Below, piece after piece: positions 17,427-26,542 of a stretch of 39,955 bases of DNA. A program made the position numbers and the translations under genes. Positions within the stretch are counted from its first letter, which is position 1. Each line of letters begins with the position of its first letter. The notes below the pieces were generated by a model. That model worked only from the letters and a program-made list of their open reading frames with translations. It made no database searches and was not told the origin of the DNA. The stretch is from Muribaculaceae bacterium (GTDB lineage: Bacteria > Bacteroidota > Bacteroidia > Bacteroidales > Muribaculaceae). The stretch lies in the NCBI GenBank assembly GCA_022509125.1, contig JAFLTU010000001.1:1-39955 (forward strand), read 5' to 3'.

Positions 17427-17451
17427 ATTTAACCCATTTTCACTATTTTTG
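17420..17451 (+). promoter_or_regulatory. Bacteroidetes-type promoter of gpmI
   Basis: TTTG (17420-17423), 20 nt, TATTTTTG (17444-17451): full match to the consensus. The leader to the gpmI ATG is long, about 115 nt. It contains two hairpins: CTTGT/ACAAG around 17474-17491 and TATAAATCC/GGGTTTATA at about 17500-17520. Confidence 0.82.
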
Positions 17452-17572
17452 CATACTCAAAGCAGGCCCTCGGCTTGTTATTTATACAAGAGGCTATTTT
17501 ATAAATCCGACGGGTTTATAATTTAAATTATGTCCTCCTTATGATTCAGAAATTCAAAATATCAATATATTT

Positions 17573-19081
17573 ATGGCAAATAAAGCATTGCTTATAATAT
17601 TGGATGGCTATGGCATCGGCAACCATGGCAAGGAAGATGCCATCTGGAATACTCCCACGCCTTATATGGATAAACTTGTGGCCGAATATCCCCATTCCCG
17701 TCTTCAGGCAAGCGGGGAAAACGTAGGTCTCCCCGACGGGCAGATGGGTAACTCCGAAGTGGGCCATCTCAACATCGGAGCCGGACGTGTGGTATATCAA
17801 GATCTTGTGAAAATCAACAGAGCGATAGCCGACGGCACTTTTGCTAAAAATCCGGAAGTCAGATCGGCATTCGAATATGCAAAGCAACATAATGTGCCTA
17901 TCCATTTCATGGGTCTGGCCTCTGCCGGCGGTGTCCATTCCAGCCTTGATCATCTTTACGCCCTTTGCGACACAGCTAAAGCCTACGACCTTTCCCGCGT
18001 GTATCTCCATTGCTTCATGGATGGTCGCGACACGGACCCGAAAAGTGGTGCGGGCTTTTTGCGTGATATCAAAGACCATTGCGACAAAAGCGCCGGAGTC
18101 ATAGCTTCCGTGATCGGGCGATATTATGCCATGGATCGTGACAAACGGTGGGAACGCCTTAAAGAGGCTTATAACCTTCTTGTTTATGGCGAAGGAAAAC
18201 ATTCCGACGACGTTATTGCCACTGTGGAGGAATTTTATCAGGAGGGTATCACGGATGAATTCATGAAGGCAATCGTCAACGACAAGGTCGACGGAAGAAT
18301 AGGTGCCGGACATGTCGTTATTTTCTTCAATTATCGCAACGACAGGGCGAAGGAGCTAACCACAGTGCTGACTCAACACACGGAAGATGGAATGAACCCC
18401 ATCCCCGACCTGCAATACTATTGCATGACCCCTTACGACGACTCATTCAAGGGTGTCCATATCCTCTTTGCAAAGAGCGACGTGCCCAACACTCTTTCAG
18501 AATATCTCTCCAACAACAACAAGAAACAGCTCCACATAGCCGAGACGGAGAAATATGCTCATGTGACTTTCTTCTTCAATGGAGGACGTGAGAAACCATT
18601 TGAAGGTGAAGACCGCATTCTGGTGCCTTCCCCGAAGGTAGCCACTTATGACCTTCAGCCTGAGATGAGCGCACCGGAGGTGACCGAAAAACTTGTCGAC
18701 GCCATCGATTCCGAAAAATATGACTTCATAGTGGTCAACTTCGCCAACGGAGATATGGTGGGCCATACCGGAGTCTACGAAGCTGTGCAAAAGGCCGTGT
18801 CTGCGCTCGACACTTGTGTCGGGAAAGTTGTGGAGGCTGCCAAAACCCATGGCTATCAATCCATCATTATTGCCGACCATGGCAACGCGGACTATGTAGT
18901 CAATGAAGATGGAACTCCCAACACCGCCCATTCCCTTAATCCTGTGCCGTTCATCTATATCGGCAATAAGAATGCCAAGGTAGAGGATGGAAAATTGGCT
19001 GATGTGGCTCCCTCTATCCTACATATTCTCCAGCTTCCCCAGCCGGCCGATATGGATGGTCATAATCTTATCGAGGATTGA
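17573..19081 (+). CDS. gpmI: 2,3-bisphosphoglycerate-independent phosphoglycerate mutase
   Basis: The 502-residue protein is a full-length iPGM. Metal-binding motifs are [11 protein letters not shown] at the start, NSEVGH with the phosphoserine nucleophile S61, and the late [16 protein letters not shown]. The substrate-binding insertion includes [29 protein letters not shown] and [13 protein letters not shown]. It interconverts 2- and 3-phosphoglycerate in glycolysis and needs manganese or a similar metal. It has a separate promoter and a long leader with hairpins. Confidence 0.97.
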   Translation: MANKALLIILDGYGIGNHGKEDAIWNTPTPYMDKLVAEYPHSRLQASGENVGLPDGQMGNSEVGHLNIGAGRVVYQDLVKINRAIADGTFAKNPEVRSAFEYAKQHNVPIHFMGLASAGGVHSSLDHLYALCDTAKAYDLSRVYLHCFMDGRDTDPKSGAGFLRDIKDHCDKSAGVIASVIGRYYAMDRDKRWERLKEAYNLLVYGEGKHSDDVIATVEEFYQEGITDEFMKAIVNDKVDGRIGAGHVVIFFNYRNDRAKELTTVLTQHTEDGMNPIPDLQYYCMTPYDDSFKGVHILFAKSDVPNTLSEYLSNNNKKQLHIAETEKYAHVTFFFNGGREKPFEGEDRILVPSPKVATYDLQPEMSAPEVTEKLVDAIDSEKYDFIVVNFANGDMVGHTGVYEAVQKAVSALDTCVGKVVEAAKTHGYQSIIIADHGNADYVVNEDGTPNTAHSLNPVPFIYIGNKNAKVEDGKLADVAPSILHILQLPQPADMDGHNLIED

Positions 19082-19176
19082 TTGGAGTGCAATAATCCAA
19101 GACCGGGTTTAAACCTAATCTCAGATTAAAAAGGTTTAAATTCCCCATAGACCTAATAGCCTCTAGAACTCTAATA

Positions 19177-20757
19177 ATGAGATATAAATTTATTCTTAAG
19201 CCACTGCTCCCGCTGTTGGGAGCAGTGGCATTTTGTGGATTTGCAAATGCTGAAAAATTGGTGATTCTCCACACCAACGACACTCATTCCACGATTGACC
19301 CTCTGACGGATTCCACCGGAGGAGTATTGCAGCGCAAGGTTATAATAGATTCCGTCAGAAATGCAGAGAAAAACGTTATTCTGGTTGACGCCGGCGATGT
19401 TGTTCAGGGGTCGCTTTTTTTCAAATATTTCAAAGGCGATGTGGAATATCCGCTGATGGATATGATGGGTTATGACATGAGAATCCTCGGCAACCATGAA
19501 TTTGACAACGGAATGGAGCAGCTTGCCGGATATTATAGTCAAATGAAGGGCACGCCACTTTCGGCCAACTATGATTTCACCGGCACAGAACTCGAGGGAA
19601 TCTTTCAGCCTTATGAGATCCGTGAGGTGGATGGCAAGAAAATCGGTTTCATAGGCATCAATCTCGACCCTGCTAGCATTATTTCCCAAAAGAATTTCAA
19701 AGGGAAATTCAACGATGTTATTCCTGTAGCCAACGAAATAGCGGCAAAATTGAAGAATGAAGAGAGTTGCGACCTTGTAGCAGTCATCTCTCATATCGGC
19801 TACACAGTTGGCAACGATAAAACCTCCGATATTGATTTGGCCCAGGCATCCACCGACATCGACCTTATTATCGGCGGACATTCACACACCCTTATAGATC
19901 CCTCTACACCGGAAGAAACCCCATCTCTTATTGAGAATAAGAATGGAAAAATGGTCAGGATTGTCCAGACCGGCAAGAATGGACGCTTTTTAGGTAAACT
20001 GACAGTCGACCTCGATAAGCTGCCTATCTCTGATGGAAAAGAAATCTCTTACGAACTTATCCCGGTGACCGACCGGTTTCCTTCCGAGGTCTTCGATTCA
20101 GAAATGGTGGAATTTATCAAACCTTATCGTGAAAAGGTTGATTCCGTCTACAACCATGTCATAGCCTTCTCAGAGTACAATCTCGAGAAAGAGAAAACAG
20201 GAGGTCTGGCCAATCTAACTGCCGACATAGGTTTCCAACTTGGCAGGGAGGTAGCCGATTCATTGAGACTTTTGGGAATAGAGATCCCGCCGGTAGATAT
20301 GGCTATAATGAATGTAGGTGGTATCCGCCATGAAATGCCCGCAGGACCTATCTCTGAGGGCCAGATCCTTTCCACCTATCCTTTCTCCAACCATCTTGTT
20401 TTGATATCCCTCTCGGGATCTGATATCATCGAAGCTTTGAGAATCTCGGCAGCCAAAGGGGGAGAGGCCGTCAGCCATAATGTCAGGGTAGTGACAAATC
20501 CGGAGGGCCGGCTCCTAAGAGTCATAATCGATGGTAGAGAAATGGAACCTGATAAGGAATATTTGGTGGCCACAATAGATTATATTGCCGAGGGAAACGA
20601 CGACCTGGTGAGCATGGCCCACAACCTCCGCTTATGGGAAGACGATGAAGAAGTCTCAATCCCTATTTTGCGATGGATTAAACGCCAGCAGGAACTTGGA
20701 TTGAAAGTGGCCCCGGATCTTGGCAGCCGTTTCGTAGTAGACGTAAATTGCCAATAA
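19177..20757 (+). CDS. Secreted bifunctional metallophosphatase/5'-nucleotidase (UshA type)
   Basis: The 526-residue protein has a signal peptide (PLLPLLGAVAFCGFANA) and both UshA domains. The N-terminal metallophosphatase shows HTNDTHS, DAGDVVQGS, GNHEFDNG and GGHSHT. The C-terminal nucleotide-binding domain starts near residue 325 (ANLTADIGFQLGREVADSL, then NVGGIRHEMPAGPISEGQ and TYPFSNHL). It should release nucleosides from nucleotides outside the inner membrane, which fits the nucleoside permease at 810-2168. A perfect 12-bp inverted repeat at 19200-19229 falls within the signal-peptide codons. The GH3 gene follows after 14 nt. Confidence 0.92.
   Translation: MRYKFILKPLLPLLGAVAFCGFANAEKLVILHTNDTHSTIDPLTDSTGGVLQRKVIIDSVRNAEKNVILVDAGDVVQGSLFFKYFKGDVEYPLMDMMGYDMRILGNHEFDNGMEQLAGYYSQMKGTPLSANYDFTGTELEGIFQPYEIREVDGKKIGFIGINLDPASIISQKNFKGKFNDVIPVANEIAAKLKNEESCDLVAVISHIGYTVGNDKTSDIDLAQASTDIDLIIGGHSHTLIDPSTPEETPSLIENKNGKMVRIVQTGKNGRFLGKLTVDLDKLPISDGKEISYELIPVTDRFPSEVFDSEMVEFIKPYREKVDSVYNHVIAFSEYNLEKEKTGGLANLTADIGFQLGREVADSLRLLGIEIPPVDMAIMNVGGIRHEMPAGPISEGQILSTYPFSNHLVLISLSGSDIIEALRISAAKGGEAVSHNVRVVTNPEGRLLRVIIDGREMEPDKEYLVATIDYIAEGNDDLVSMAHNLRLWEDDEEVSIPILRWIKRQQELGLKVAPDLGSRFVVDVNCQ
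19200..19229 (+). repeat. Perfect 12-bp inverted repeat inside a signal-peptide coding region
   Basis: GCCACTGCTCCC (19200-19211), a 6-nt loop, and GGGAGCAGTGGC (19218-19229) form a GC-rich stem 23 nt after the start of the 5'-nucleotidase ATG, followed by ATTTTG. In mRNA it would lie at the edge of the initiating ribosome. Confidence 0.85.
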
Positions 20758-20771
20758 CATTTTTCATATTT

Positions 20772-21956
20772 ATGAATAGAGGAAACGCCTTAAAACCCGA
20801 GGGAAGGGTCTTTTATTTCTTAAAGACCCTTTGCTTGTTATTATTGGGATTGCCTCTATTTCTATATTCTTCCTGTGGGAAGCCGGGTGAGAATGACCGA
20901 CGAGAAAATGTGGACACAACAAAATTGTCAGAAACCGGTCCGGCCCCTCTCTATGACACCACGGCAGGTGCGATTGCTTATGCCGACTCTGTCTTGACCC
21001 TCATGACTCTCGAAGAGAGGGTAGGACAGTGTCTTATGCCATCTATTTTCGCAGCCGATGACACGGCCTCGTTAAGGAAATTGCGCCACTTTATAGAAGA
21101 CTTTCATATCGGGGGTGTAGTCTTGTTGCGTGGAAATAAGAAGGCCGTAAAAAATATCGTGGACTTGGCATCGGTCCAGGTGCCACCTCTTTTCATAGCA
21201 ATAGATGCCGAATGGGGATTGGGAATGCGGCTCGACGACGGAGGTCTTTATCCCAAAAATGCATTTTTTGGTTCCGAGGCCGATGAATCGCTAATGTACG
21301 ACTATGGCCGAGAGGTGGCAGGAGAGAGCCGGGAGATAGGTGTAAATATGATTTTGGGACCCGTTGTAGATATCACTAGTAGCCGATATGGAATAATCGG
21401 AGAACGTTCCTTCGGTTCCGACCCCGTTCTTGTGGCGAATTTAGGAGTAGCCTATGCAAAGGGTCTGGAGTCGGGCGGGGTGGTCAGTGTCGCGAAGCAT
21501 TTCCCGGGCCATGGAAGTGCAGTGGCCGATTCTCATCGCAGTGTCGCTGCCATCAGGCGAGACATCTCCGGACTCGATTCCATAGACTTGCGGCCTTTCC
21601 GGGAATATATCAACGCCGGACTTTCGGGAGTGATGGCCGGCCACATTAGCTCGAAGGCTCTGGATCCCGACGGCAATCCCGCTTCGGTTTCCATGGATAT
21701 GCTGACATCGTTGCTCCGTGAGGAACTCGGTTTCAAGGGATTGATCCTGACAGACGCCTTCGATATGGGTGGCGCCAGAGGTTTCTCTGCTGTCGATGCC
21801 CTAAAGGCCGGAGCCGATCTTATCCTTTGTCCCGACGACATTGCAAAAGAATACCGGTTGCTCCTTGAATCGGTGACTTCCGGAGCATTGCCGCTTTCGC
21901 TTCTCAACGACCGTTGCAGGCGCATCCTTTTCTTCAAGTCTCTCTTCCTCAAATAA
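20772..21956 (+). CDS. GH3-family beta-N-acetylhexosaminidase lipoprotein (NagZ-like)
   Basis: From ATG 20772 the protein is 394 residues. It has a lipoprotein signal (LLLLGLPLFLYSSC, lipidated Cys about 37) and one GH3 TIM barrel. Family motifs are VAKHFPGHGS (K242-H243), the catalytic-acid loop DSH (D253, H255) and LTDAFDMGGA with predicted nucleophile D328. These are the marks of the NagZ branch, which cleaves N-acetylglucosamine from peptidoglycan or glycan fragments. The frame extends back to 20748, but that overlaps the previous gene and spoils the signal. The substrate is not decided. Confidence 0.9.
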   Translation: MNRGNALKPEGRVFYFLKTLCLLLLGLPLFLYSSCGKPGENDRRENVDTTKLSETGPAPLYDTTAGAIAYADSVLTLMTLEERVGQCLMPSIFAADDTASLRKLRHFIEDFHIGGVVLLRGNKKAVKNIVDLASVQVPPLFIAIDAEWGLGMRLDDGGLYPKNAFFGSEADESLMYDYGREVAGESREIGVNMILGPVVDITSSRYGIIGERSFGSDPVLVANLGVAYAKGLESGGVVSVAKHFPGHGSAVADSHRSVAAIRRDISGLDSIDLRPFREYINAGLSGVMAGHISSKALDPDGNPASVSMDMLTSLLREELGFKGLILTDAFDMGGARGFSAVDALKAGADLILCPDDIAKEYRLLLESVTSGALPLSLLNDRCRRILFFKSLFLK

Positions 21957-22018
21957 GGTATTTTCGTTCCTTTTTCTGTCATTCTTGCAATAAGGTCAAC
22001 GGCAGGGAATTTAAGACA

Positions 22019-22050
22019 CTTGAATAACTGAAAATTATTTTTTAAATTTG
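22019..22050 (+). promoter_or_regulatory. Bacteroidetes-type promoter of efp
   Basis: CTTG (22019-22022, one mismatch to TTTG), 20 nt, TAAATTTG (22043-22050, full match). The efp start lies 35 nt further on. Confidence 0.72.
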
Positions 22051-22085
22051 CAGATATAACGAACAGTAAAAACCCCTGAAGCGAT

Positions 22086-22652
22086 ATGATGAACGCTCAA
22101 GACATTAAGAACGGCACGTGCATACGTCTCGACGGCCGTCTCTATTTCTGCGTGGAGTTTCTCCATGTAAAACCCGGCAAAGGCAATACTTTCATGCGCA
22201 CAAAACTCAAGGATGTGGTCGACGGTCGCGTAATCGAACGCCGTTTCAACATAGGCGAGAAATTGGAAGACGTAAGAGTGGAACGCCGTCCCTATCAATA
22301 CCTCTATGCAGATGGAGGCGACGACATTTTTATGAACAACGAAACCTTCGAGCAAGTGCCTATCAATAAAGAACTTGTCACAGGAGCAGAATTCATGAAG
22401 GAAGGTGACACCGTGGAAGTGGTGAGCGATGCCTCCACCGACACCGTCCTCTTTGCTGAAATGCCTGTGAAGACCACCCTTAAAGTGACATACACTGAAC
22501 CGGGTCTTAAGGGCGACACTGCCACCAACACCCTCAAGCCGGCCACTGTGGAGACCGGAGCCACCGTGCGTGTGCCCCTCTTCATCAATGAAGGCGAACT
22601 TATCGAGGTAGACACCCGCACCGGCGATTACACCGGTCGCGTTAAGGCCTGA
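22086..22652 (+). CDS. efp: Translation elongation factor P
   Basis: The 188-residue protein has the three beta domains of EF-P. The modification loop reads KPGKGNTF with the conserved lysine at residue 32, counting the first ATG. Later motifs are [21 protein letters not shown] and [26 protein letters not shown] at the end. EF-P helps the ribosome through polyproline stretches; the proline-rich protein at 2916-3455 would be a natural client. Two adjacent ATGs (22086, 22089) are both possible starts. The glycosyltransferase gene follows after 15 nt. Confidence 0.97.
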   Translation: MMNAQDIKNGTCIRLDGRLYFCVEFLHVKPGKGNTFMRTKLKDVVDGRVIERRFNIGEKLEDVRVERRPYQYLYADGGDDIFMNNETFEQVPINKELVTGAEFMKEGDTVEVVSDASTDTVLFAEMPVKTTLKVTYTEPGLKGDTATNTLKPATVETGATVRVPLFINEGELIEVDTRTGDYTGRVKA

Positions 22653-22667
22653 TAATCCCCGGTCGCT

Positions 22668-23672
22668 ATGGACCATCCTCCAGCCTTTTCTTTTATCGTG
22701 CCGGTCTATAATCGGCCGGCGGAGGTGGAGGAGCTCCTTGAAAGCCTTGCTTCACAGACTGACAAAGACTTTGAAGTCGTCATAGTTGAAGATGGTTCTT
22801 CGGTGCCTTGCCAAGAAATCTGTGGCAAGTTTAGCGATTCAATCAAAATCAAATATTTTCATAAAGATAACGAAGGGCGCAGCATAGCCCGGAATTATGG
22901 CATAGACAGAGCCGACGCAGATTTTCTGATCTTCGTCGACTCTGACTGTATTTTGCCCCCCGATTATATATCCCGGCTTAAAGAGGGCCTCAAAAGTCAG
23001 CCTGTGGATTGTTATGGGGGGCCCGACGCTGCCCACGACTCATTTTCCGATGTCCAGAAGGCAATAAATTTCTCAATGACTTCTTTCCTCACCACCGGGG
23101 GAATCCGGGGAGGAAAGAAGAGTCTTGAGAAATTCACTCCGCGTACATTCAATATGGGTTTTTCCAGAGATGTCTACGATCGTGTAGGGGGTTTCCGCGA
23201 AATGTTCAGCGAAGATATCGACATGAGCACCCGTATAAAAAATGAAGGATTTAAGATTTGTCTGTTCCCCGATGTGAAGGTCTTCCATAAACGCCGCGTA
23301 GACTTTAAGAAATTCTGGCGCCAGGTCCATGTCTTCGGTATGTCGCGAATCACTCTGCAGCTCCTCTATCCCGGTTCCATGAAACTTGTGCATTGGTTGC
23401 CTGCACTCTTTGTGATCTTCGGTCTCGGGTTTGCCATTGCATCTTTTTTCAACCATTGGTTTGTCATTCCCCTGCTTGTTTATTTCGTGGCTCTCTTCAT
23501 TGCTGCGCTTTATGAGACGAAAAGTCCTCGTATTGCCTTTCTCTCTATCCCTGCATCAATCATTCAGCTCGGAGGATACGGCACAGGTTTTATTCGTGCC
23601 TATGTCTGGAAAATTCTTCTCCGCAATGGCCGCGACATCGATGACGAAGTGCGCCGCCGCAAAGGCAAATGA
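22668..23672 (+). CDS. Family 2 glycosyltransferase with C-terminal membrane segments
   Basis: The 334-residue protein has a GT-A fold at the N terminus: FSFIVPVYNRPAEVEELLESL, then VVIVEDGSS, NEGRSIARNYGIDRADADF, the metal site VDSDC and later FSEDIDMSTRIKNEGFK, with a cationic stretch FHKRRVDFKKFWRQ. Two or three hydrophobic helices from about residue 245 to 315 anchor it in the membrane. It probably transfers a sugar from a nucleotide-sugar in glycan or lipid synthesis; donor and acceptor are unknown. It lies in the same direction after efp and ahead of a heptamer array and radC. Confidence 0.9.
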   Translation: MDHPPAFSFIVPVYNRPAEVEELLESLASQTDKDFEVVIVEDGSSVPCQEICGKFSDSIKIKYFHKDNEGRSIARNYGIDRADADFLIFVDSDCILPPDYISRLKEGLKSQPVDCYGGPDAAHDSFSDVQKAINFSMTSFLTTGGIRGGKKSLEKFTPRTFNMGFSRDVYDRVGGFREMFSEDIDMSTRIKNEGFKICLFPDVKVFHKRRVDFKKFWRQVHVFGMSRITLQLLYPGSMKLVHWLPALFVIFGLGFAIASFFNHWFVIPLLVYFVALFIAALYETKSPRIAFLSIPASIIQLGGYGTGFIRAYVWKILLRNGRDIDDEVRRRKGK

Positions 23673-23685
23673 CCCCCCTCAATTC

Positions 23686-23762
23686 CCTCTTCACTATTAA
23701 CTATTCCCTCTTCTCTATCCACTATCCTCTATTAACTATTAACTATCAACTATCAACTATCC
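23686..23762. repeat. Heptamer array, ACTATYA type, 11 units
   Basis: Eleven consecutive 7-bp units fill most of the gap between the glycosyltransferase and radC without a single phase slip: variants of ACTATTA, ACTATCA, ACTATCC, TCTATCC and CCTCTTC. It ends 4 nt before the radC ATG, so it would also be its leader. Confidence 0.85.
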
Positions 23763-23766
23763 TCCC

Positions 23767-24489
23767 ATGTCCTCTGAAGAAAAACTCTATCCCGCCCCTC
23801 CGAAGATAATACGCACAGTCAAGGAAATGGACGAAGACCAACAGCCACGCGAGAAGGCAGAGAAGTTTGGAGTGGGGGTCCTGTCCGTTCCTGAGCTCTG
23901 GGCTATACTGTTGCGCACCGGCACTCCGGGCTATCCCATAACGGAGCTTTGCCGCGATTTGATGAGAAACAACGACGGATCCCTCCATAAACTTGAGCGG
24001 CGCACAAAGCAGGAACTATGCGAAATGAGGGGCATTGGCTCAATGAAGGCCATACAGATTCTAGCAGCGATCGAGTTGATTAAAAGATATTGTTTCGAAG
24101 ACATTCCTGATGACGATCCCATCAGAAGTTCAGCCCAAATTTACGAACGGCTGCGCCATAAGATAGGAAATCTCGACCACGAGGAGATTTGGTTGCTCGT
24201 GCTCAACCGTCAGAACAAGGTAGTCAAGGAATTCCGGCTCACTTCAGGAACAGGAAACTCCACCGTCTTCGATGTCAAGACGGCAATAAAACTTGCATTA
24301 CTTGAAAATGCCGAAGGCCTGATACTTTCTCACAATCACCCCTCCGGCACCCTCAAGCCAAGTCCCCAGGACGACCGTATCACTCAAGATCTCCGGGAAG
24401 CCTGCAAATTCATGGGAATTCGCTTTCTCGACCATGTCATCGTCACAGCCCATGGCTACTATAGCTATAACGACAGCTCCCGCCTTTGA
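23767..24489 (+). CDS. radC: RadC-family JAB-domain protein
   Basis: The 240-residue protein has an N-terminal helix-hairpin-helix region (KRRTKQELCEMRGIGSMKAIQIL is split here by KQELCEMRGIGSMKAIQIL) and a C-terminal JAMM/MPN metal site SHNHPSG (H189, H191) with D202 in PSPQD, as in RadC. Despite the name, a role in DNA repair is not established; the fold suggests a metal-dependent hydrolase. No Shine-Dalgarno is seen; the leader is the heptamer array. Confidence 0.93.
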   Translation: MSSEEKLYPAPPKIIRTVKEMDEDQQPREKAEKFGVGVLSVPELWAILLRTGTPGYPITELCRDLMRNNDGSLHKLERRTKQELCEMRGIGSMKAIQILAAIELIKRYCFEDIPDDDPIRSSAQIYERLRHKIGNLDHEEIWLLVLNRQNKVVKEFRLTSGTGNSTVFDVKTAIKLALLENAEGLILSHNHPSGTLKPSPQDDRITQDLREACKFMGIRFLDHVIVTAHGYYSYNDSSRL

Positions 24490-24617
24490 ATCCTCTTCAA
24501 AAAAATCATGATATAGCGGCCTGAGCATCCCAGCTCCAATAAAAATAAGGGCGGAAACATTAAAGAAAAAATAAAGAGACCGGTTTAAACGTTTATTTCG
24601 TAATGGTTCTTTTTTAT

Positions 24618-24625
24618 TATCTTTG
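24618..24625 (+). promoter_or_regulatory. Likely -7 box of the MFS transporter promoter
   Basis: TATCTTTG is a full match to TAnnTTTG, 35 nt before the start. The -33 element is weak: TTTC at 24596-24599 with 18-nt spacing is the best candidate. Confidence 0.55.
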
Positions 24626-24660
24626 TAATTTAAAAATTAAAAATTCCATAACCTAAAGAT

Positions 24661-26154
24661 ATGACAGATTCTACAAAATCCATAACGAGCCCGGGCTCGT
24701 TGCTGCGCGACAAGGCCTGGGCGAGATGGACAGCATTGGTCCTTCTGGCAGGGGCAATGTTTTTCGCTTATATTTTCGTTGACGTCCTTTCCCCGCTCCA
24801 GGAGTATCTCCAGAGCACCAAAGGATGGGATCCTGACGCCTACGGCCGGTTCGCCGGTTCGGAGACTTTCCTTAATGTCTTCGTCTTCTTCTTGATCTTT
24901 GCCGGTATTATCCTCGACAAGATGGGGGTAAGATTCACCGCCATACTTTCCGGGGCCGTGATGTTTGCCGGTGGATTTATTAATTATTACGCACTGACGG
25001 ATGCTTTCCAAAACAGTGGTCTGCAAAATTTCATGGACCATTTCGTCAATCTCCCCAATACATGGTGGAACATCACTCCCTTCTACGACGGAATGCCCGC
25101 TTCAGCCAAACTCTCCGCTATCGGATTCATGATCTTCGGTTGTGGATGTGAAATGGCCGGTATCACGGTTTCACGAGGCATCGTCAAATGGTTCCAGGGT
25201 AAGGAAATGGCCCTCGCGATGGGCACCGAGATGGCTCTTGCCCGCGTCGGTGTTGCAGTTGTGTTCCTAGGTTCTCCGGTAGTTGCCCTGTTCGGCGGTC
25301 ACATCAACGTGTCCCGTTCGGTGGCATTCTCGGTGCTTCTCCTCTTGATCGGCCTTATCTCCTTCATCGTCTATGCTTTCATGGACAAGAAACTTGAAAA
25401 CGAGATGGGCACCAACGCAGAAGAGAAAGACGACCCCTTCAAGGTGTCCGACCTCAAATATATCTTTTCCTCGAAGGTGTTTTGGATAGTTTCTCTCCTT
25501 TGCGTGCTTTACTATTCAGCCATCTTCCCCTTCCAGAAATATGCCATCAATATGTTGCAGTGTAACCTGCAGCTCACGGCCGAAGAGGCCTCCCAGGTCT
25601 TCTTCGTCTTCCCCCTCGGGGCTGCGGCCGTCACTCCTTTCCTTGGCAATTTCCTCGACCGCAAGGGTAAAGGGGCCACCATGCTTATCTTCGGGGCTCT
25701 CCTGATGATAGTGTGCCATCTGACCTTCGCTCTGCTCCTCCCTGCCACAGAGTCACGCATCCTGGCCTATGGAGCTATTATCCTCCTGGGTCTCAGCTTC
25801 TCGCTCGTGCCTGCCTCTCTATGGCCTTCCGTCCCAAAACTCGTAGACAATAAGCTGCTTGGATCGGCCTACGCCGTGATTTTCTGGATTCAGAATATCG
25901 GCCTCTATGCCTTCCCGATGGTGATAGGTGCAGTCTTGACAGCAACAAACCCGGGAGTCGACAACCCTCTGGAATATAACTACACAGTGCCGATGCTCGT
26001 CTTCGCAGGTCTTGGAGGACTCGCCTTGATTCTGGGTATTACCCTTAAGGCTCTCGACGCCAAGCATCACTATGGTCTCGAATTGCCCAACATCCAAAGC
26101 CAGGAAACGGCTGAAGAGGAACTCGGAGCCGAAGTCATCGCTGTGGAAGAATAA
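24661..26154 (+). CDS. Major facilitator superfamily transporter, substrate unknown
   Basis: The 497-residue protein has about 12 membrane helices. Typical MFS traits are the loop LDKMGVRF after the second helix region, a repeat of this pattern in the second half (FLDRKGKGATMLIFGALLM), and a central cytoplasmic loop (KKLENEMGTNAEEKDDPFK). A stretch GCGCEMAGITVSRGIVKWF is in helix 4-5. The C-terminal tail is acidic. I cannot assign the substrate. The small membrane protein behind it (68 nt gap) may be cotranscribed if the hairpin between them is not a terminator. Confidence 0.88.
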   Translation: MTDSTKSITSPGSLLRDKAWARWTALVLLAGAMFFAYIFVDVLSPLQEYLQSTKGWDPDAYGRFAGSETFLNVFVFFLIFAGIILDKMGVRFTAILSGAVMFAGGFINYYALTDAFQNSGLQNFMDHFVNLPNTWWNITPFYDGMPASAKLSAIGFMIFGCGCEMAGITVSRGIVKWFQGKEMALAMGTEMALARVGVAVVFLGSPVVALFGGHINVSRSVAFSVLLLLIGLISFIVYAFMDKKLENEMGTNAEEKDDPFKVSDLKYIFSSKVFWIVSLLCVLYYSAIFPFQKYAINMLQCNLQLTAEEASQVFFVFPLGAAAVTPFLGNFLDRKGKGATMLIFGALLMIVCHLTFALLLPATESRILAYGAIILLGLSFSLVPASLWPSVPKLVDNKLLGSAYAVIFWIQNIGLYAFPMVIGAVLTATNPGVDNPLEYNYTVPMLVFAGLGGLALILGITLKALDAKHHYGLELPNIQSQETAEEELGAEVIAVEE

Positions 26155-26169
26155 GAGTGGATTTTACGG

Positions 26170-26194
26170 GAGGGACTTTTCCAAAAAGTCCCTC
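26170..26194 (+). terminator. Hairpin between the MFS gene and the small membrane protein gene
   Basis: An 11-bp perfect stem GAGGGACTTTT/AAAAGTCCCTC with a 3-nt loop starts 15 nt after the MFS stop. The tail (TTCCCCTCTC) is pyrimidine-rich but has few Ts, so it may be a weak terminator, an attenuator or a processing site. A similar hairpin lies at 31056-31078. Confidence 0.5.
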
Positions 26195-26222
26195 TTCCCC
26201 TCTCTAAAAATAAGGTTTCAGG

Positions 26223-26495
26223 ATGAAGAATCCTCTTCAGTCTACATTGGTCGCTTGGATCGCAATGGCTATCGTGGTCATTGTGATCGTGACTACCTTC
26301 CAATATAGGCAAGCGTGGTGGAGCTTCATCGACCTCTTCTTCGCCTTCATGATGGTCTTCTGCCAATTGGCCGGATTATATATAGGCCGTTTTAATCCTT
26401 ATGCCGGTAAGACCCTCAGGTCGATAGGCGCCATCTGCTTTTTCCTTATGATTCTCGCATTCATTGCAGAATATGTGGTCTATCAGATCCAATAA
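26223..26495 (+). CDS. Small membrane protein of unknown function
   Basis: The 90-residue protein consists almost wholly of three hydrophobic helices (about 8-26, 34-54 and 66-87), with short polar loops (YRQAWW, GRFNPYAGKTLR). I do not recognise the family. It follows the MFS transporter by 68 nt and precedes the C10 peptidase by 47 nt in the same direction, so it may be a partner of the transporter or an independent gene. Confidence 0.72.
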   Translation: MKNPLQSTLVAWIAMAIVVIVIVTTFQYRQAWWSFIDLFFAFMMVFCQLAGLYIGRFNPYAGKTLRSIGAICFFLMILAFIAEYVVYQIQ

Positions 26496-26542
26496 AAGAT
26501 AAACCATAACACTAATATTCAATTAAATCCCCTCTCAAATTT

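Noticed and set aside
17546-18313. A 255-residue open frame on the minus strand inside gpmI
   Set aside because: It is fully antisense to a well-conserved enzyme with intact motifs, has no signal, domain or promoter, and fits codon-bias shadowing.
19108-19140. Hairpin TTTAAACCT/AGGTTTAAA between gpmI and the 5'-nucleotidase gene as a terminator
   Set aside because: The stem is AT-rich, the loop is partly unpaired and no T tract follows; too weak to call.
19171-19881. A 236-residue open frame on the minus strand in the 5'-nucleotidase gene
   Set aside because: Antisense to a clear UshA-type domain; no recognisable motif and no start signals.
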